From Limnohabitans sp. (GTDB lineage Bacteria; Pseudomonadota; Gammaproteobacteria; Burkholderiales; Burkholderiaceae_C), in contig NZ_JAOASQ010000004.1 in assembly GCF_030158565.1 (NCBI RefSeq), positions 1 through 64,000 on the forward strand: DNA of 64,000 nt. Reading direction: 5' to 3'. How positions within the stretch are numbered: position 1 is the stretch's first letter; the number at the start of each line of letters is the position of its first letter. Shown here in pieces: positions 50,043 to 57,837 of the stretch. Below the pieces are notes generated by a model. That model ran no database searches. It worked only from the letters and a program-made list of their open reading frames with translations, and had not been told where the DNA came from. A program made the translations under genes and the position numbers.

Positions 50043-51137
50043 TCAAGGAACGATGGCGGTGAAGAGATACACCGCAAAGATCACCAGGTGAACGGTTCCC
50101 TGCATCACGGTCGTGCGTCCCGTACCCAAAGACAGGGATGCCACAAACAGCGAAAGCACAAGCAATACCGTCGACTTTGCATCAATGCCAAGCGAGAGCG
50201 TCCAGCCGGTCATCAAGGAAACAAGAGCAACGGCCGGGATCGTAAGTCCGATGCTGGCCAGTGCAGAGCCGAGGGCCAGATTGAGACTGGTCTGCAGGCG
50301 GTTCGCCCGCGCCGCATGATAAGCGGCAATGCTCTCGGGCAGCAGGACCACCAAAGCGATGATGATGCCCACCACGGTCTTAGGGGCCCCCATGCTCGCG
50401 ACAGCCATCTCCAAAGCGGGTGACAGTGCCTTGGCCAGCAGCACGACCGCACCCAAGCAACCCAATAAGAGCGCCGCGCTTAGGCTCGCCATCTGGTTAG
50501 AGGGCGGTGGCGCGTGCACTTCCTCGTCTGCCTCAGCAACCACGGGCAAAAAGTAATCCCGATGACGAACGGTCTGGACCAATATGAAAGTGCCGTACAG
50601 CACAAGCGAGACCACGGCAATGAAGATCAGTTGGCTGCTGCTGTAGAACGGACCCAAGATGGTCGTGGTGTAGTTGGGTAACACCAGGGCGAGCACCGAG
50701 ATGGCCGCTAGGGTGGCCAAGGCCGTTGACACCCCGAACAAACCAAAGGATTGCTCGCCATGACGGCGTCCGCCGGTGAGCAGGCAAAGTCCAACCATAC
50801 CGTTGAGGATAATCATCACCGAGGCAAACACCGTATCTCGAGCCAACCCGCTGGCGGCCTCGCCTCCCGCGATCATGAGCGACACGATGAGCGCGACCTC
50901 AATGCCTGTGACCGCAAGTGCCAGCACCAGCGTGCCATAGGGCTCACCCACTCGGTGAGCAACAACTTCCGCGTGAAAGACGGCCGCGAGGACGCCCGCA
51001 ACAAGGCCAGAGACAAGAAGGACCTCAAACAGTCCACCCAGCCCGACTCCGTGCCCTGTGAAATTCAGGACGAGCAAAACCCAAGCAGCTATCGGGCAGG
51101 TGATCGACCAGACGGGTAATCGAGAGGGTAGCTTCAT
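50043..51137 (-). CDS. Calcium/sodium:proton antiporter (ChaA-like, CaCA superfamily)
   Basis: A 364-residue inner-membrane transporter with about 11 hydrophobic segments in two halves. The conserved acidic alpha-repeats are GEPYGTLVLALAVTGIEVAL (64-83) and VVLLPESIAAYHAARANRLQ, followed by LNLALGSALASIGLTIP. A hydrophilic acidic loop (AEADEEVHAPPPS) divides the halves, as in ChaA. It exchanges Ca2+ or Na+ (and possibly K+) for protons. It runs opposite to the dioxygenases and has no obvious link to them. Confidence 0.87.
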   Translation of the reverse strand: MKLPSRLPVWSITCPIAAWVLLVLNFTGHGVGLGGLFEVLLVSGLVAGVLAAVFHAEVVAHRVGEPYGTLVLALAVTGIEVALIVSLMIAGGEAASGLARDTVFASVMIILNGMVGLCLLTGGRRHGEQSFGLFGVSTALATLAAISVLALVLPNYTTTILGPFYSSSQLIFIAVVSLVLYGTFILVQTVRHRDYFLPVVAEADEEVHAPPPSNQMASLSAALLLGCLGAVVLLAKALSPALEMAVASMGAPKTVVGIIIALVVLLPESIAAYHAARANRLQTSLNLALGSALASIGLTIPAVALVSLMTGWTLSLGIDAKSTVLLVLSLFVASLSLGTGRTTVMQGTVHLVIFAVYLFTAIVP

Positions 51138-51240
51138 GATCGGAGTTTATACCGACCCATTTGCTTGGACCGGGGCGTGAAAAGCTTGGATTCGCCCACA
51201 CCGATGTGATTCTCAGACTCCAAAGAACTCAGCTTTTTGA

Positions 51241-51264
51241 GACTGCTTCTGGCCGGAAGCACCG
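51241..51264 (+). repeat. Island repeat, copy C (downstream of the integrase gene)
   Basis: GACTGCTTCTGGCCGGAAGCACCG contains the perfect inverted repeat TGCTTC-TGGCCG-GAAGCA at 51244-51261. It lies 74 bp beyond the integrase stop. Confidence 0.7.
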
Positions 51265-51337
51265 TTTCCGACGGATTCCGCAGAGCCGTCATTTGGGGCT
51301 GCCGCACCGTTGCGAAAAATTGCCAAGGTTGACCATC

Positions 51338-51961
51338 TTAAATTTCGGTCTGTTCCGAGATCTCAAGAGCATCGTCGACCTCAATACCCAGGTATCTAAC
51401 GGTGGACTCCAGCTTTGCGTGGCCCAGTAAAAGTTGAACAGCTCGGAGGTTCTTGGTCCGTCGATAGATCAGCGTCGCCTTGGTCCTTCGCATCGAATGG
51501 GTCCCATACTCGGAACGATCTAGACCAAGCTCGTCTACCCAATGCCCAAGAATGCGGGCGTACTGCCGGGTACCCAGGTGCGGCGAATCGTGAAGCCGAC
51601 TGGGGAAAAGAAAGTCCTCTGACTTCAAGGCAGCCTGTTTGATCCAGGCCTGTAACGCATCCCTTGTGACTGAGGTGATTTCGAACTGAACTGGACGCTT
51701 GGTCTTGTGCTGCATGACTATGGCGCGTGTAGCTAGTTGGTCTCCGTGGGATACATCACGTACCTTGAGTGCAACCAAGTCACATCCTCGCAGCTTGCTG
51801 TCAATGCCAAGATTAAAGAGCGCTAGTTCACGGGTCCGCCCCTCCATTTGAAGACGTACGCGTAGGGCCCAAATGTCCTTCACCTTAAAGGGGGCCTTCT
51901 GGCCTACGATCTTGCCCTTATTCCACGGTTCATGGTGAACAGAAGTACCTGAGGTTTCCAT
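51338..51961 (-). CDS. Short tyrosine recombinase / integrase
   Basis: A 207-residue recombinase consisting almost only of the catalytic domain. The active site is complete: R58 (LRGCDLVAL), K86 or K88 (HKTKRPVQ), H155 and R158 (THSMRRTK), H181 (LLGHAKLE) and the nucleophile Y190 (VRYLG). The usual N-terminal core-binding domain (about 90-100 residues) is missing; instead there is a short basic NKGKIVGQKAPFKVKDIWALR lead-in. The ATG at 51961 has GGGAG upstream. Genes of this size and type are scattered through Burkholderiales genomes, so this is a normal short class rather than a truncation. Copies of the island repeat flank it on both sides. Confidence 0.88.
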   Translation of the reverse strand: METSGTSVHHEPWNKGKIVGQKAPFKVKDIWALRVRLQMEGRTRELALFNLGIDSKLRGCDLVALKVRDVSHGDQLATRAIVMQHKTKRPVQFEITSVTRDALQAWIKQAALKSEDFLFPSRLHDSPHLGTRQYARILGHWVDELGLDRSEYGTHSMRRTKATLIYRRTKNLRAVQLLLGHAKLESTVRYLGIEVDDALEISEQTEI

Positions 51962-52281
51962 GATGGTCTCCCATCTAGTTGAGGGAGTACAGAGCATGAG
52001 CCGATCAGGCGGCACCACATTGCGCTGTGTCAAGTCAGCGGGAATACTCTATCGATACGAGTGACTGCAAATGGGTGCATGAGTCAACTCACGCCTTCGG
52101 CCAATTGCTATCGGTCATGAGTGACTGCTTTTGTGTGTGCAGGCGTGACATCAAATTGGCACAAAACTAGACGAGCCATTTGAATCTGCACATTTTGGCG
52201 TATTTTGATTGCTGATTGGCGCGCTTGGACAGTGTCAGTTCCTTGCCTCCCGTCTACATTTATTGCAGGAGGTTCAAGACC
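51962..52281. other. Intergenic region upstream of the integrase and SDR genes
   Basis: No gene is supported in this 320-bp divergent gap. It holds repeat copy D (about 52095-52132) and an AT-rich stretch before the SDR ribosome site AGGAGG (52267-52272). Confidence 0.5.
52095..52132 (+). repeat. Island repeat, copy D (upstream of the integrase gene)
   Basis: CTTCGGCCAATTGCTATCGG is followed by TCATGAGTGACTGCTTTT. The TTCGGCCAAT and GACTGCTTT parts match the two ends of copy E at 54751-54845, here closer together and in the opposite order. Confidence 0.5.
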
Positions 52282-53103
52282 ATGAACAAGACTGTATTGA
52301 TCACCGGGGCATCCAGCGGGATCGGCAAAGCCACCGCAAAACGTTTCCAATCAGCCGGCTGGAACGTTGTCGCAACCATGCGCTCTCCCGAAGACGAACG
52401 GGAGTTGAATAACCTGGATCGCGTCCTCGTCACACGGCTGGACGTACTGGACTTGCCCTCCATCCAGTTAGCCGTGCAAGAGGGATTAGCTCGGTTCGGC
52501 AAACTTGATGTACTGCTGAACAATGCCGGATACGGTGCGTATGGGCCGCTGGAGGTCACACCCATGGAGAAGATTCGTCGGCAGTTTGACGTCAATGTAA
52601 CGGGTCTGTTGGCCACAACTCAGGCTGTATTACCGTACTTTCGTGCCCAGCGAAGCGGCACGATCATCAACATCTCGTCGATTGGAGGGAGAATAACTTT
52701 CCCCCTCGGTACGTTGTACCACGGCACCAAGTTCGCGGTGGAGGGCCTTTCCGAATCACTGCACTTTGAGTTGCTGCCTCTGGGGATTCGGGTGAAGCTC
52801 GTGGAGCCTGGCATGGTGAAAACAGACTTTTCTGGACGTTCGTTCGATTTCAACAACGAACCTGCACTGCCCGATTACCAGCCGTTAGTGCAGGCCTTCA
52901 TATCGGCACTCGGGCCCATGGCAGAAAATGCCTCTCCAGCGGAATTGATTGCCGACACCATCTTCGGCGCTGCAAGCGACAGTGCCGATCGACTTCGCTA
53001 TGAAGCGGGTGCTGACGCTGTTCACCTATTGAACGCTCGTCGCCAATCAGACGATGCCACTTTTATTGGTGGTATGCGATCACAGTTTGGATTGAGTGCA
53101 TGA
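52282..53103 (+). CDS. Short-chain dehydrogenase/reductase
   Basis: A 273-residue classical SDR. The cofactor loop is TGASSGIG (8-15); NNAGYGAYGPL and the catalytic S132/S133, Y146 and K150 (YHGTKFA) follow. AGGAGG stands ten bases before the ATG at 52282. Residue patterns such as EPGMVKTDFSGRS resemble the oxidoreductases often paired with AraC regulators and used on aldehydes or alcohols; the substrate is unknown. An AraC-type gene starts eight bases after its stop, so it probably has a dedicated regulator. Confidence 0.87.
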   Translation: MNKTVLITGASSGIGKATAKRFQSAGWNVVATMRSPEDERELNNLDRVLVTRLDVLDLPSIQLAVQEGLARFGKLDVLLNNAGYGAYGPLEVTPMEKIRRQFDVNVTGLLATTQAVLPYFRAQRSGTIINISSIGGRITFPLGTLYHGTKFAVEGLSESLHFELLPLGIRVKLVEPGMVKTDFSGRSFDFNNEPALPDYQPLVQAFISALGPMAENASPAELIADTIFGAASDSADRLRYEAGADAVHLLNARRQSDDATFIGGMRSQFGLSA

Positions 53104-53111
53104 TTGGCTAA

Positions 53112-54113
53112 ATGCACTCCACTACCTACGCTCTGGACTCCACCTGGCGCCCCCTACTCAAAGATTTGGGGGTGTCTGGTGCGAATATATTGCGGCGAGC
53201 GGGATTGCCTGAAGATTTGCTACTCCGTCCATCGGTCCGCCTAGAGGCCGAGGATTTCCACAGGTTTTGGCAAGGCATCGAGGCGGAGATTGCTGATCCG
53301 TTGCTTCCCCTAAGACTCTGCCGCGATGTGCGCAGCGAATCGTTCTCCCCGCCTCTTTTTGCTGCATTGTGCAGCCCCAACTTGCTCGTGGCTGCACAGC
53401 GCATAGCGCGTTACAAGGCCCTGGTTGCCCCTGTGCGGCTGGAGGTGCGCGAAGACGAGCAAGAGGTAGCGTTCGAGTTTGTGTGGCTGAGCGCGGGTAA
53501 CAAGCCTCCTACCTCGCTGGTGGTGACGGAACTGCTCTTCGTTGTGACATTGGCGCGCATGGGTACGCGTGAGGTGGTCAATCCGCTGATGGTCACCACC
53601 ACCGCATTGCCGCTGGAAACTACTCCGTATGCAGACTTTTTGGGCGTGAATTTGAAAAAAGGCAGTGCTCACTGCATCACGTTCTCCAAGGCTGATGCTT
53701 TGCGTCCTTTTCTTACCTCGAACGAAGAAATTTGGGCAGCATTCGAACCGGAATTACGAACACGATTGGCACAGCTTGATGCTTCCGTACAAGTAGGTCA
53801 ACGGGTCCGATCGGTCTTGCTAGAAGCATTGCCGGGGGGAGGGGTGGGTATGGAGGCGGTGGCACGGAGGCTCGGGATGAGCCAGCGATCGCTTCAAAGA
53901 CATCTTGAGCAGGAGGGCCTGACCTATACGGGATTGCTGCAAGCCACTCGGCAATCGCTGGCACAGCATTACCTCCTGAAGACTGATTTGCCAACAGCTG
54001 AGATCTCATTTCTTCTCGGGTTTGATGAGCCAAACTCATTCTTTCGAGCGTTCAGGGGTTGGACTGGACAGACCCCCGACGGTCTGCGCCAACTGCTACG
54101 CGCCGCACCTTGA
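53112..54113 (+). CDS. AraC-family transcriptional regulator (arabinose-binding-like N-terminus)
   Basis: A 333-residue regulator. The N-terminal part (about 15-200) with LRRAGLPEDLLLRPSVRLEAEDFHRFW matches the sensor domain of OruR/ArgR-type AraC proteins. The C-terminal double helix-turn-helix (about 235-330) reads MEAVARRLGMSQRSLQRHLEQEG and PTAEISFLLGFDEPNSFFRAFRGWTGQTP. It begins eight bases after the SDR stop and is probably cotranscribed with it. No ribosome site is clear. Confidence 0.88.
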   Translation: MHSTTYALDSTWRPLLKDLGVSGANILRRAGLPEDLLLRPSVRLEAEDFHRFWQGIEAEIADPLLPLRLCRDVRSESFSPPLFAALCSPNLLVAAQRIARYKALVAPVRLEVREDEQEVAFEFVWLSAGNKPPTSLVVTELLFVVTLARMGTREVVNPLMVTTTALPLETTPYADFLGVNLKKGSAHCITFSKADALRPFLTSNEEIWAAFEPELRTRLAQLDASVQVGQRVRSVLLEALPGGGVGMEAVARRLGMSQRSLQRHLEQEGLTYTGLLQATRQSLAQHYLLKTDLPTAEISFLLGFDEPNSFFRAFRGWTGQTPDGLRQLLRAAP

Positions 54114-54173
54114 TGAATCATCTTTCACGCTTATTCCGATTAGGCGCTCAGACAGTAATTGAAAGGAATTTTT

Positions 54174-54692
54174 ATGACCGGCACACCATCTGATTCAGGG
54201 CTACTTGAAGCCATGCAAATTTACTTCCAAGGCGAGAAATTGGAAGCGTTGGTCTTCATCCTCCCGGCCGGTCTGATCAGCCTTGTGGTCGGAGCCTGGT
54301 TGATGACTGACAGCCCCACCAGTTTTGCACGAGGTGTTGCAATACCTTTCCTTCTGATGGGATTGCTTATGACTACGGTGGGCGCTGTTGTGGGCTACCG
54401 CTCGCCAGCACAAGTGCAAGCTCTTGAGCAGTCACTGAAAACTAATCCCCATGCGGCTGTCACAGAAGAATTGACACGGATGAGCAAGGTCAATAAAGCA
54501 TGGCCCGTCTACTTGGCCATTTGGGGCCTGTTGGGCGTTGCCGGTTTAGCACTCCGCTTTTTAACCTCTGCCGATTTATTGCAAGGGATCGGCATTGCTC
54601 TGGTCTTATTTGCCGGAGTAGGTTTGCTGGTTGACGGATTTGCTGAGCGAAGAACCCATCCCTACACCTCAGCACTCCATGCTTTGGGTTGA
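54174..54692 (+). CDS. Membrane protein of unknown function
   Basis: A 172-residue protein with about four hydrophobic segments (near 27-46, 56-75, 112-131 and 139-157) and a central hydrophilic loop (RSPAQVQALEQSLKTNPHAA). AAGGAA precedes the ATG at 54174; a TTG 15 nt upstream is less likely. No family was recognised. It follows the SDR-AraC pair by 60 bp and could be part of the same unit. Base composition matches the island. Confidence 0.65.
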   Translation: MTGTPSDSGLLEAMQIYFQGEKLEALVFILPAGLISLVVGAWLMTDSPTSFARGVAIPFLLMGLLMTTVGAVVGYRSPAQVQALEQSLKTNPHAAVTEELTRMSKVNKAWPVYLAIWGLLGVAGLALRFLTSADLLQGIGIALVLFAGVGLLVDGFAERRTHPYTSALHALG

Positions 54693-55051
54693 GTGCGGCC
54701 AGTTACGTGAGCGAATGGGTGCTCTATTTGAAAATATTGCAGTGAGGTATGACTGCTTGAGTGACCACTCAACCTGTTCCCACTTCCGCTTTGGGTCGGG
54801 TAGAGACGGTCAAGAACGACCGCCTCAGTTCGGCCAATAGCAGTCAGCAGCATGGGCGCCTTGAAAATACGAAAATAATTGATTGATAAGTGAGTCAACA
54901 CGTGTTCGTGTCTCTGCATTGCCATCTGCATGCCAAATAATTTGATCTAATGACCGAGACCCTGATATCTCTTGCTTGTGCATGTTGATGCGCCTTCAAT
55001 CATTCACAAAAATCATCTTGATGCAGAGATGGATTTCAAGGACATACAGAG
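54693..55051. other. Intergenic region before the Crp/Fnr gene
   Basis: No gene is supported in this 359-bp stretch. It has a composite copy of the island repeat (54751-54845) and an AT-rich part (about 54860-55010) that should carry the regulator's promoter. No convincing FNR or CRP box was found. Confidence 0.5.
54751..54845 (+). repeat. Island repeat, composite copy E
   Basis: The outer arms GACTGCT (54751-54757) and AGCAGTC (54839-54845) are exact inverted copies. Inside lie CCGCTTTGGGTCGGG and CAGTTCGGCCAATAG, both family cores. At about 95 bp it is the longest copy and looks like one element inserted in, or joined to, another. Confidence 0.75.
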
Positions 55052-55735
55052 ATGGCTTCTCAAAATCTCGCAGCAATTGCACCAGATGAATACGACCTTT
55101 CACGTGAACTGACTCAACAACTTTTGGCTAAAGCTCGATTGAAACGATTTGCCAAGGGCGAAAGTCTTTTTCACCAAGGCTCTGCGCCCGACGCGGTTTA
55201 TTTCGTGAAGTCGGGCGCAGTGCAGTTGAGCAACGCCTCATCGGCTGGCCGGGAAGCGGTTTTGGGTATCGCTGAGGCTGGCATGTGGTTCGGTGAATTG
55301 ACTCTGATCATTCAACAAGAACGTGTACATGACGCCAAAGCACTGGTCCCGACGGAGTTGATGGTGGTGTCTAAAACGCACTTCTTTAATGTGGTCAACG
55401 ACAACAAAGAATTTTTGAGCGAACTGCTGCACTTGGTGTGCCGACGCTACAAATGGGCCATCGAACGGATCGAAGCCACCATTCTTCGGCCCGTTCCTGT
55501 TCGCTTGGCTGACCGTTTGCTGGCGGAACTTGACATGGCCAAGCACACATCAGCCAGCCATCCGACCGAACTCAATTTGTCACAAGAACAGCTCGGCCGC
55601 ATGTTGGGAGCCTCTAGGCAGACGGTCAACCGCTTGCTCAAGCAGTGGGAGTCGGAAAACATCCTCACATTGACCTACGGTCGCATCCGTTTGCGCAATC
55701 TGTCGGCATTGCGCCGGATCGTGGCAGAGTCTTAA
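55052..55735 (+). CDS. Crp/Fnr-family transcriptional regulator
   Basis: A 227-residue regulator. The cyclic-nucleotide-binding-like domain (about 25-135) has KGESLFHQGSAPDAVYFVKSG and GIAEAGMWFGELTL. The C-terminal winged helix includes LSQEQLGRMLGASRQTVNRLLKQWE. The N-terminal cysteine cluster of oxygen-sensing FNR is absent, and the CRP cAMP contacts are not conserved, so the signal is unknown. It converges with the solute-binding-protein gene of the monooxygenase operon and might regulate it. Confidence 0.87.
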   Translation: MASQNLAAIAPDEYDLSRELTQQLLAKARLKRFAKGESLFHQGSAPDAVYFVKSGAVQLSNASSAGREAVLGIAEAGMWFGELTLIIQQERVHDAKALVPTELMVVSKTHFFNVVNDNKEFLSELLHLVCRRYKWAIERIEATILRPVPVRLADRLLAELDMAKHTSASHPTELNLSQEQLGRMLGASRQTVNRLLKQWESENILTLTYGRIRLRNLSALRRIVAES

Positions 55736-55824
55736 AGCGTAAACATCGGGGTGCTGGAAGCGCGCTGCCGAACCAGATGCTTACACCCTCCCAAAACGAG
55801 TTCCTGCCTTGATCTGCCACTTTT

Positions 55825-55856
55825 CATGCAACGATGCAGTGATGCATCATTGCATG
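55825..55856. repeat. Stem-loop between convergent genes
   Basis: CATGCAACGATGCA and TGCATCATTGCATG form a 14-bp stem with one mismatch around a GTGA loop, between the Crp/Fnr gene and the solute-binding-protein gene. No U-run follows on either strand, so it is not a standard terminator; it could be a Rho-assisted 3' end or a protein-binding palindrome. Confidence 0.6.
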
Positions 55857-55866
55857 AGCGGATTGA

Positions 55867-56853
55867 TCACTGCGTGATACGAATATTGGCGGCTTTTGTG
55901 ATGTCTGCGTAAATGACTGCGTCGGCCTTGATCACCTGTGCAAACTCTTCAGGCGTACCACCACCAGGTGCCACCCCCATGGCTTTCAGGCGTGCCAGCA
56001 CGTCAGGCATTTGCAGGACGGCATTCACGTCTTTGCTGATCTTCTGTGCAATGGCGCTGGGCGTGCCGGCTGGTAAGAACAGCCCGTGCCAGCCCATGGG
56101 CTCAAACGATTTGTAACCCAGCTCCGTGAAAGTGGGGACACCCGACAACTCTGGGGGGCGTTGGGTGCCCGCAATGGCCAGCGCTCGCAGGTTTTTCATG
56201 TGCGGCAGTGCCGAAGGAATATCGATGAATGCGCTGGGCAGCTGATTGCCAATCAGGTTGGTGATCATCGGAGCCGAACCCTGGAAAGCCACATGCGTCA
56301 AATCCAGCCCGGTTTGTTGCTTGAACAGTTCGCCATTCAAATGCGCTGCGCTGCCGATGCCGTAACTGCCATAGCTGCCTTGCGCAGTCTGGGAACGGGC
56401 CAGATCGATGAACTCCTTGAGCGTCTTGGCAGGCGAGCTGGCTGGGACAACGAAGAGGTTGTTGGTCTTCAAGGTCACAGTCACAGGCTGCAGGTCCTTC
56501 AATGGATCGTAGGGCAGCTTCTCCATCATCGATGGCTGTTGAATCAGCACCGTGTTGTGGTACAGCAAGGTGTAGCCATCGGCCGCCGTTCTGACCACTT
56601 GCTGTGTGCCGATGATGCCTGACGCACCGGGTTTGTTGTCCACCACCACGGGCTGGCCCCAAGTCTGTTGCAGCTTGTCTGCGATCATCCGAGCCACGGC
56701 GTCTGAACCACCGCCAGCGGGGTAAGGCAACACGATTTTGACGGGCTTGTTGGGATAAGTTGCTTGCGCGAATGTTGAGCCGGATGCGCAATATCCCGAG
56801 ACAACGAGTGCAAGTGTTGCAAAATGTATAGAGCGGCGAGAAAAGCGAATCAT
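55867..56853 (-). CDS. Bug/TctC-family periplasmic solute-binding protein
   Basis: A 328-residue protein with a signal peptide (about 1-30, cleaved near TFAQA). YPNKPVKIVLPYPAGGGSDAVAR and VVVDNKPGASGIIGTQ are the signature of the Bug receptors, highly expanded in Burkholderiales and paired with tripartite tricarboxylate transporters. Bug proteins bind carboxylates, amides and related metabolites. No TctA or TctB gene is nearby, so it must use transporter subunits encoded elsewhere or act as a sensor. It is the last gene of a three-gene unit after the SDR and the monooxygenase. Confidence 0.9.
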   Translation of the reverse strand: MIRFSRRSIHFATLALVVSGYCASGSTFAQATYPNKPVKIVLPYPAGGGSDAVARMIADKLQQTWGQPVVVDNKPGASGIIGTQQVVRTAADGYTLLYHNTVLIQQPSMMEKLPYDPLKDLQPVTVTLKTNNLFVVPASSPAKTLKEFIDLARSQTAQGSYGSYGIGSAAHLNGELFKQQTGLDLTHVAFQGSAPMITNLIGNQLPSAFIDIPSALPHMKNLRALAIAGTQRPPELSGVPTFTELGYKSFEPMGWHGLFLPAGTPSAIAQKISKDVNAVLQMPDVLARLKAMGVAPGGGTPEEFAQVIKADAVIYADITKAANIRITQ

Positions 56854-56898
56854 GGTTATGTCTCCTTGGTTGAGTATGTTGGAAAAGGTCAGGGAAAT

Positions 56899-57813
56899 TC
56901 AGTTTTTGGCTTGCGCCGCCAGCATGCGATCACGTCGATCTTTCATCGCAGGAAACAGCTCGTACGGGAACTCTGGTGTGACTTGATTCAGGATGTTGTC
57001 CGAGCGTAGCTTGAACAAAGCAAGGCCTTCGGGACTCGGGAAGATGTAAAAACATCCTTGCTCTATGGACTTGAAGGTGATCTCTGCCACTTCTGTCGCA
57101 GTGATGTTTCCCTGAGCCACGGCCTGCTGCGCGGCCGCCAAAGATGCCATTTGCGCCTTGGTGGGTGGCTTTTCATTCACAAGGTGAGTCGGCCTGTTGC
57201 GATCGGAGTTGCCAATCGCTGTAGGCACATAGGAGGGACAAAGCACAGCTGCCCTGACTTGAGGAGATACCAGCTGCAAGTCATAGTGCAGGCACTCCGA
57301 CAGCGCAACGACCGCATGCTTGGAGACACTGTAGATGCCCATGCCCGGGCCTGCCAGGATGCCCGCCAAAGAAGCCGTGTTGACCACACAGCCCTCGTAG
57401 GCTTTGTCTGAGGCTGCTGCTGCCAGCATTTTGGGTGTGAAGCTGCGCACCCCATTGACCACGCCTTTGAGGTTGATGCCCAGCAGCCAATCCCAGTCTT
57501 TTTCAGTGCTTTCCCAAACCGGGCCTGACGATGTCACCCCTGCGTTGTTGAAGACCAAGTGGATGGCGCCGTAATGGATTTCAATTTGGTCGGCAACGGT
57601 TTGCATCGCTGCAGCATCCGAGACGTCGGCGGTGATGCCTACCGCTTCGGCGCCCATCTGGCGCAATTCATCCACAGATTGGGCCAAGGCATCGCTTTGG
57701 ATGTCGAGCAAAGCCAATTTCATTCTGCGCTTGGCGGCGGCCATGGCCAATGCTTTGCCAATGCCCGAGCCACCGCCCGTGATGACGACCACTTTTCCGG
57801 TGAAGTTTTTCAT
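56899..57813 (-). CDS. Short-chain dehydrogenase/reductase
   Basis: A 304-residue SDR. The NAD(P) loop is TGGGSGIG (13-20), and NNAGVTSSGPVWE, the catalytic Ser in NTASLAG, and YSVSKHAV (Tyr and Lys) are present. A C-terminal extension (about 240-304) rich in acidic and basic residues resembles the SDRs often found beside Baeyer-Villiger monooxygenases. It probably oxidises an alcohol to the ketone used by the monooxygenase. It lies 24 bp after the monooxygenase stop and 45 bp before the binding-protein start. Confidence 0.88.
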   Translation of the reverse strand: MKNFTGKVVVITGGGSGIGKALAMAAAKRRMKLALLDIQSDALAQSVDELRQMGAEAVGITADVSDAAAMQTVADQIEIHYGAIHLVFNNAGVTSSGPVWESTEKDWDWLLGINLKGVVNGVRSFTPKMLAAAASDKAYEGCVVNTASLAGILAGPGMGIYSVSKHAVVALSECLHYDLQLVSPQVRAAVLCPSYVPTAIGNSDRNRPTHLVNEKPPTKAQMASLAAAQQAVAQGNITATEVAEITFKSIEQGCFYIFPSPEGLALFKLRSDNILNQVTPEFPYELFPAMKDRRDRMLAAQAKN

Positions 57814-57837
57814 GATTGATTTCCGAGGTGAGGTTGA

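Noticed and set aside
51338..51961. Integrase as a truncated pseudogene
   Set aside because: All catalytic residues are present and a ribosome site precedes the ATG; intact proteins of this short size are common in Burkholderiales.
54860..55051. FNR or CRP box upstream of the Crp/Fnr gene
   Set aside because: TTGAT- and ATCAA-like half sites occur but not with the required spacing or symmetry.
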